A program made the translations under genes and the position numbers. Under the pieces are notes generated by a model. That model saw only the letters and a list, made by a program, of their open reading frames with translations. It did no database searches and was not told the origin of the DNA. Source: Hyperoodon ampullatus (taxonomy: Eukaryota > Chordata > Mammalia > Artiodactyla > Ziphiidae). From it: DNA of 64,000 bases. The DNA is taken from the NCBI GenBank assembly GCA_949752795.1, contig OX457071.1, positions 30,860,800-30,924,799 of the forward strand, given 5' to 3'. Below are positions 59,596 to 64,000 of this stretch, in pieces; the stretch's first letter is position 1; each line of letters starts with the position of its first letter.

Positions 59596-59940
59596 CCTAA
59601 TCATGTATTGCCACTGTAATGCTGTGTAGCCAGTCATTCCGGAACTCAGTGGAATACCGTCATAAAACATTTACTTCTCTTCCATGTATCAGCTGGTCAT
59701 TTGGAGCAGGTCTGCAGGTTCTTGGAGCAGTACTGTTCACTCATTTTTCTTAACCCAAAGGACAGCCCAGGGCATGTATATCTCACAGCAGTGGCTAGAA
59801 CACAAGAGGACAAGCCCTATAGTACAAACAGATTTTAAGCCTTTGCTCACATCATTCATCTACTAGCATCCCATTGGCCAAAGCAAGGCACATGACCAAG
59901 CCCAGCATCAATGGGGTGGGGAAATATATTCCTCCCATGG
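59596..59940 (+). mobile_element. Ancient repeat of the same type as 44866-45340
   Basis: AATGCTGTGTAGCCAGTCAT, CTCAGTGGAATACCGTCATA and ACAGCAGTGGCTAGAACACA recall the same GCTGTGTAAC-type ancient repeat, followed by CATTGGCCAAAGCAAGGCAC. The family is uncertain. Confidence 0.45.
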
Positions 59941-61374
59941 AGATGCAAAGCTTTAGGAGAGTGATGACTAGTGTACTAATATTTCGGGAAAAAATGGCTG
60001 TTGTTTCTAGAAGCAATTGAAATTAATTTACCTATTTTTGAAATCTTATTTTCTAAGTTTTAGCAAATTTTAGTCATGTTCTCATGAAATTTCTAGATGG
60101 CCCTGGTGGATCTCATAAATTCTTCTTTCTATATCTACTTAATGATGTATGTTTTAAAATTAATAACAAGTACATTTATTGAGTCTTGATATCTGGATTT
60201 CATAGTGTAAACTCTTATCTCCAGGGCTTACACTCTCAGAAGTGTTTTATTTTGCCAGGTGTAATAGAGTGGTATTACAAAAGATGTAGCACTTAGCAAG
60301 AGGCTGATTCTAGCTGAATAAGCAAAATCTGTGAAATGTAGTTATTTTCAGTCTCTAAGCTCAAATTAACATTGATTAACCTCTTATGGTGCACAAAATG
60401 ACAAAAAAATTAACATTAACTAACGTGCCTATTCCCCTGATTTCTGGAATTAGATAGCTGTGGACCATCAGAGTGACAAAATACAAAACATCAAATTGAA
60501 ACTATTACACAGAAAAGAGAAGATAAAATCTTTGAGCTAAAATTTCGTGACCTTTCAGCAAAAAATATTTGGGACTTCATTTCTACATCCCTTCTCCATT
60601 TTGTTCTGTATATGTAATCACTGTTACAAGTGATAGAAAACATGGAATTGATTCTTGTGGTTTCCATTTTCTAATGCTAATATAAAACTCATTTAAAATT
60701 TTACATTTAGAGAAACTTTTCCTAGTATATAATAGTAAAGTGCAAACAAGGAAATTGATTAGAAAAAATAAATGTCTTTCTTAAAATCAAGAAATCAGAA
60801 TAGCTTCTTGTCTACTTGGGTGGATTACATTGTGGGGTTAAGATATTAATTTTTCACTGTAGCTTTTTATGAGGCTTATTATTCAAGTAAAGTCAGTAGA
60901 CCAGTAAAGGTTTTACAATATGAGAATATCCAGCAAAAGTATTGTCAAGAAAACAAACAAAGTAATTGTTGAATTAAAAGCATGTAATCTCTTCATAGAC
61001 TAAAATCAACCTGGTTTTTTAAAAATATATTTATAGCCTTGGCTTTTTACTCCTACATTTTTACCAAAGCTTCCAGATTGACAGCTACTTTGAAAACAAA
61101 TGAGGAGTTTCATAAATCCTGCCATGTGTATCTTTAAAAGACCAAGATTATCCTAGTGTTTTAAAAGAGATTGCATGATAAATTATTAGTCATGAAAATG
61201 AGTAACAAGTTGGTCACATGCCCAAAAAACTCAGGAAGACAATATCGGAAGTTATTGAAGTAGTTCAGACACGAGCACCTCTGGGCCTGGGCCAGGGCTC
61301 CAGTGGTGGCTTTTGAACCAGTAACAATAACCCTAAGTATTGTATTAAAAATATAGTACTTTATAAGTCTCAGT
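59941..61374. other. Intron, nothing recognised
   Basis: AT-rich KLF12 intron, no supported feature. Confidence 0.5.
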
Positions 61375-61535
61375 TTATTTTTATTATGTATCTCACCATG
61401 TTCCTAATGTAGCAGTGAATGAATTATATCATTTTACAGATGAGGACAATATAACTCAGGAAAGTTAAGTACTTAGTAGACATCATAAAACTAATAAGTA
61501 GTGATGCTAATGATGCCCGATCAGATATATTTTAC
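61375..61535 (-). mobile_element. MIR SINE fragment
   Basis: CATTTTACAGATGAGGACAA and ATCATAAAACTAATAAGTAG are reverse-complement MIR core. Confidence 0.7.
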
Positions 61536-61906
61536 AGTACATGTTAAAAGTGCTCCTTCCTGCATTCTGTCTTGAAGGGAAAGGATTTATGATTTATGTT
61601 TTAAAGGAATAATTGACAGTTTTAGTGATAACTAGACTCTAAAGGATAAGATAAAGGCAAAAGAATGGCCATGCCTTTGAACTGAATAATGTAATTGAGT
61701 AGAGTGGGTGGAGTTTGATAAAATGGTGAAACATACAAACGGAACCATTCTGTTCGAATTTTGAGATCTGGAACTGGAACCGATTAGAGAAGGCTGGAAA
61801 TGTAGAAAGGCAGTCATTGGCATAAGAATGATTTTTGAGGTTTATTTTTTCTTTTTGAGGTATTATTTACATACAATAAAACACACATTTTTAAAATACA
61901 GTTCAA

Positions 61907-62156
61907 CAAATATCATATATTAACGCATATATGTGGAACCTAGAAAAATGGTACAGATGAACCGGTTTGCAGGGCAGAAATAGAGACACAGATGTAGAGA
62001 ACAAACGTTTGGACACCAAGGGGGGAAAGTGGCGGAGGGGGTGTGGGGTGGGATGAATTGGGAGACTGGGATTGACAAATATATGCTAATATGTATAAAA
62101 TGGATAACTAATAAGAACCTGCTGTATAAAAAAATAAATAAAATAAAATTCAAAAA
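61907..62156 (+). mobile_element. Short 5'-truncated L1 3' end
   Basis: A 250-bp insertion holds L1 3'UTR sequence (CATATATGTGGAACCTAGAA through AACCTGCTGTATAAAAAAAT) and an A-rich tail. It is flanked by the 14-bp direct repeat AAAATACAGTTCAA at 61893-61906 and 62157-62170, so it is a complete insertion that was severely truncated at its 5' end. Confidence 0.88.
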
Positions 62157-62191
62157 AAAATACAGTTCAAAGGGTTTAACAATTGTATATA

Positions 62192-62575
62192 CAGTTGCCT
62201 CTTGGTATCCATGGGGGTTGTGTTCCAGGACCCACGTGGATACAAAAATCCGAGGATGCTAAAGTCCCTTATGAAAATGGCTTAGTATTGGCATATAACC
62301 TACACAACATCCTCCCTTATACTTACTTTAAATCATCTCTAGATTGCTTATAATACTAACACAATGTAAATGTTATGTAAATAGTTGTAAATACAATGTA
62401 AATGTTATGTAAATAGTTACCAGCTCCTGGCACATTCAAGTTTTGCTTTTTGGAACTTTATGGAAAAAAAAAAATTTTTTTTTTCAATCCACGATTGGTT
62501 GTATCCACAAATGCAGAACCCTTGGATGGGGTGGGCATGGGGCCGGGGTTGGGTCTGGAGGGGAGGGGGCGACTG
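62192..62575 (+). mobile_element. MER2-like Tigger DNA transposon (non-autonomous)
   Basis: The element starts CAGTTGCCTCTTGGTATCC and ends GGGGCGACTG, giving short inverted termini (CAGTTGCCTC and CAGTCGCCCC). TA dinucleotides flank both ends (62190-62191, 62576-62577). The interior CTTATACTTACTTTAAATC and TCTCTAGATTGCTTATAATA match the MER2/Tigger consensus. A 32-bp internal tandem duplication is present at 62361-62418. The family name is from memory. Confidence 0.8.
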
Positions 62576-62703
62576 TACTCATACACCTGCAACTTTTTTT
62601 TTTTTTTAAATTAATGTTAGAGTAGAAGAATGTGTATGAGATGGGTAGAGAGAAATGGTGGTGGGGGTGGTGTTGAATATGCCCTGCTTAACTAGCTTTA
62701 GTT

Positions 62704-62874
62704 TATTTTTTTAATTTATTTATTTTTGGCCACATTGGGTCTTCGTTACTGCACACAGGCTTTCTCTAGTTGCGGCGAGCTGGGGCTACTCTTCATTGCG
62801 GTGCGCGGGCTTCTCATTGAGATGGTTTCTCTTGTGGAGCACGGGCTCTAGGCGTGCAGGCTTCAGTAGTTGTG
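62704..62874 (-). mobile_element. CHR-type tRNA-derived SINE (long variant), truncated
   Basis: The plus strand reads TTGGCCACATTGGGTCTTCG, TTCTCTAGTTGCGGCGAGC and GAGCACGGGCTCTAGGCGTG. This is the reverse complement of the 3' half of the longer CHR SINE subfamily. The tRNA-like head is missing. It sits inside the old L1 at 61855-63430. Confidence 0.8.
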
Positions 62875-63430
62875 CTGAATCAAGATACAGAACGTTTCCA
62901 TCACCTAAAAAGTTACCTTCACCCCCTGCACCCACCAGTAAATTCAATATCTCCCCCTAACCCCCAGCCAATCACTTTCTGATGTCTGTCTGTGGAGTAG
63001 TTCTAGACCTTCCTTTATGGAATCGTATACTATGTATTCTTTGGTTTCAGTCTTCTTTCACTCAGCATGATGTTTTTGAGATTCTTGCATGTTGTTACAT
63101 TGCTAAGTAGTACTCCATTACTTGGATGTAATATAATTTGTTTATTCTTTCACTCATTGATGAACATTTGGGTTGTTTCCAGTTTGGGTTTATTATATTA
63201 GGGCTGTATGAACATTCTGTGCAACTCTTCTGTGGACATGTTTTCATTTCTCTTAGGTAGCTACCTAGAAGAGGAATTGCTGGGTCAAGGGAACATGCAT
63301 GTTTATCTTTGTAAGAAACTACACAACCGTTTTCCAAAGTAGTTGTATCCTTTTACATTCCTGCCAGCAGTGTGCAAGAGTTCCAGTCAGTCCACATCTC
63401 CAGCTACCTTTGGTATTCATAGTCTTTTTT

Positions 63431-64000
63431 TAAGGCATTCTCTTTGTTACTTAGTCTTTAAAAGAAGATCTATTCATTCCTTCTCAGTGAAGAACAAGAT
63501 GCCAAGGACCAGTTTTGGAGGAAGACCCTTGGTGAGGAGACAGATAAAGAAAGTTACACAGACAGAAGGGCTAAGAGAAGCATCAAGAAAATAGGGAGGA
63601 GTGATTTTCAGCCAGATCCTGTCCCTTTGAGGTTTCAGGAGAGTGAAAAATGAGAACTCTAACCAATTCAGCAAAAAATGAACTAGAGACAGTACAGATC
63701 TCATTGAGTTGTGGAAAGGACTTATAAGCCTGGATGCAGCAAGTTAATAGGAAGGAATCACGAGTGCTGAAGGGGTAGGAGCCTAAGATTCGAGGAAGCA
63801 AACGTATACACGTAACTGTGAGGGAGATGAGAAAAATAAGATGACAGCCAGAGGAGTGATGTTCATTTCTGTAGACTAGAGATCAACCCAGAGTGAAAAG
63901 AAAGCTTGGGACAGTTATCCACATAACTGTGTTTGGGGGAAAAAAAAAAAACTTAATTACAACATGTTTTTGTCTGAATATATAAATTTGATTATCTGAT
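63431..64000. other. Intron, nothing recognised
   Basis: Purine-rich KLF12 intron to the window edge. It may include diverged L2, but this cannot be supported. Confidence 0.45.

Larger units (their letters stand above)
61855..63430 (-). mobile_element. Ancient L1 fragment interrupted by younger insertions
   Basis: Pieces at 61855-61906, 62171-62190 and about 62880-63430 read continuously as the reverse complement of an old L1 3' portion. Examples are GAGGTATTATTTACATACAA, AGAACGTTTCCATCACC, TTTCACTCAGCATGATGTTT and GAGGAATTGCTGGGTCAAGG. It is interrupted by an L1 3' end (61907-62156), a MER2-like transposon (62192-62575) and a SINE (about 62704-62874). Confidence 0.8.

Noticed and set aside
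1..64000. CRISPR arrays, operons, riboswitches, rRNA or functional tRNA genes
   Set aside because: None seen. The tRNA-like A and B boxes belong to SINEs or to the LTR edge at 44265-44350.

Overview
The window is nuclear DNA from a cetacean (whale or dolphin). The best evidence is about a dozen copies of a tRNA-derived SINE of the CHR type. Most are about 200 bp long, start with GGCTTCCCTGGTGGCGCAG and end with a GCGTACCGC(A)n tail. Ancient mammal-wide repeats (L2, MIR, MER20, MER2) and AT-rich intronic DNA complete a eutherian picture. There are no prokaryotic genes, CRISPR arrays, rRNA or canonical tRNA genes.

The only host gene recognised is KLF12 (Kruppel-like factor 12, AP-2rep), read on the + strand. 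Two internal coding exons are present: 10417-10963 carries the CtBP-binding PVDLS repression motif and Ser/Thr-rich region, and 48977-49112 carries the acidic linker. Both have canonical splice sites and their phases join correctly across a 38-kb intron. The zinc-finger exons and the first coding exon lie outside the window, so everything else is intronic or repetitive DNA.

The most notable accessory element is a full-length LINE-1 at 28014-34618, in the middle of that 38-kb intron and in the same orientation as the gene. It has a complete CpG-rich 5'UTR starting at a YY1-type site. ORF1 (297 codons) and ORF2 (1272 codons) are both open, with endonuclease, reverse transcriptase and Cys-rich residues intact. 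It has an A-rich tail and a perfect 14-bp target-site duplication. About 110 bp downstream lies an inverted, 5'-truncated L1, so the two make a near 1.15-kb inverted repeat in the pre-mRNA.

Layout: 1-10416 is upstream intron with one SINE, old L1 pieces and MIRs. 10417-10963 is the first exon. 10964-27990 is intron with MIR, a long L2 relic, three SINEs and a pyrimidine tract. 27150-35944 is the L1 cluster. 35945-48976 is intron with L2, a Tigger-type transposon, an ERV LTR, four SINEs and MER20. 48977-49112 is the second exon. 49113-64000 is downstream intron with SINEs (one carrying an apparent 3' transduction), L2/MIR relics and a nested cluster of L1, MER2 and SINE at the end. Repeat family names are from memory of consensus sequences; no database search was possible.
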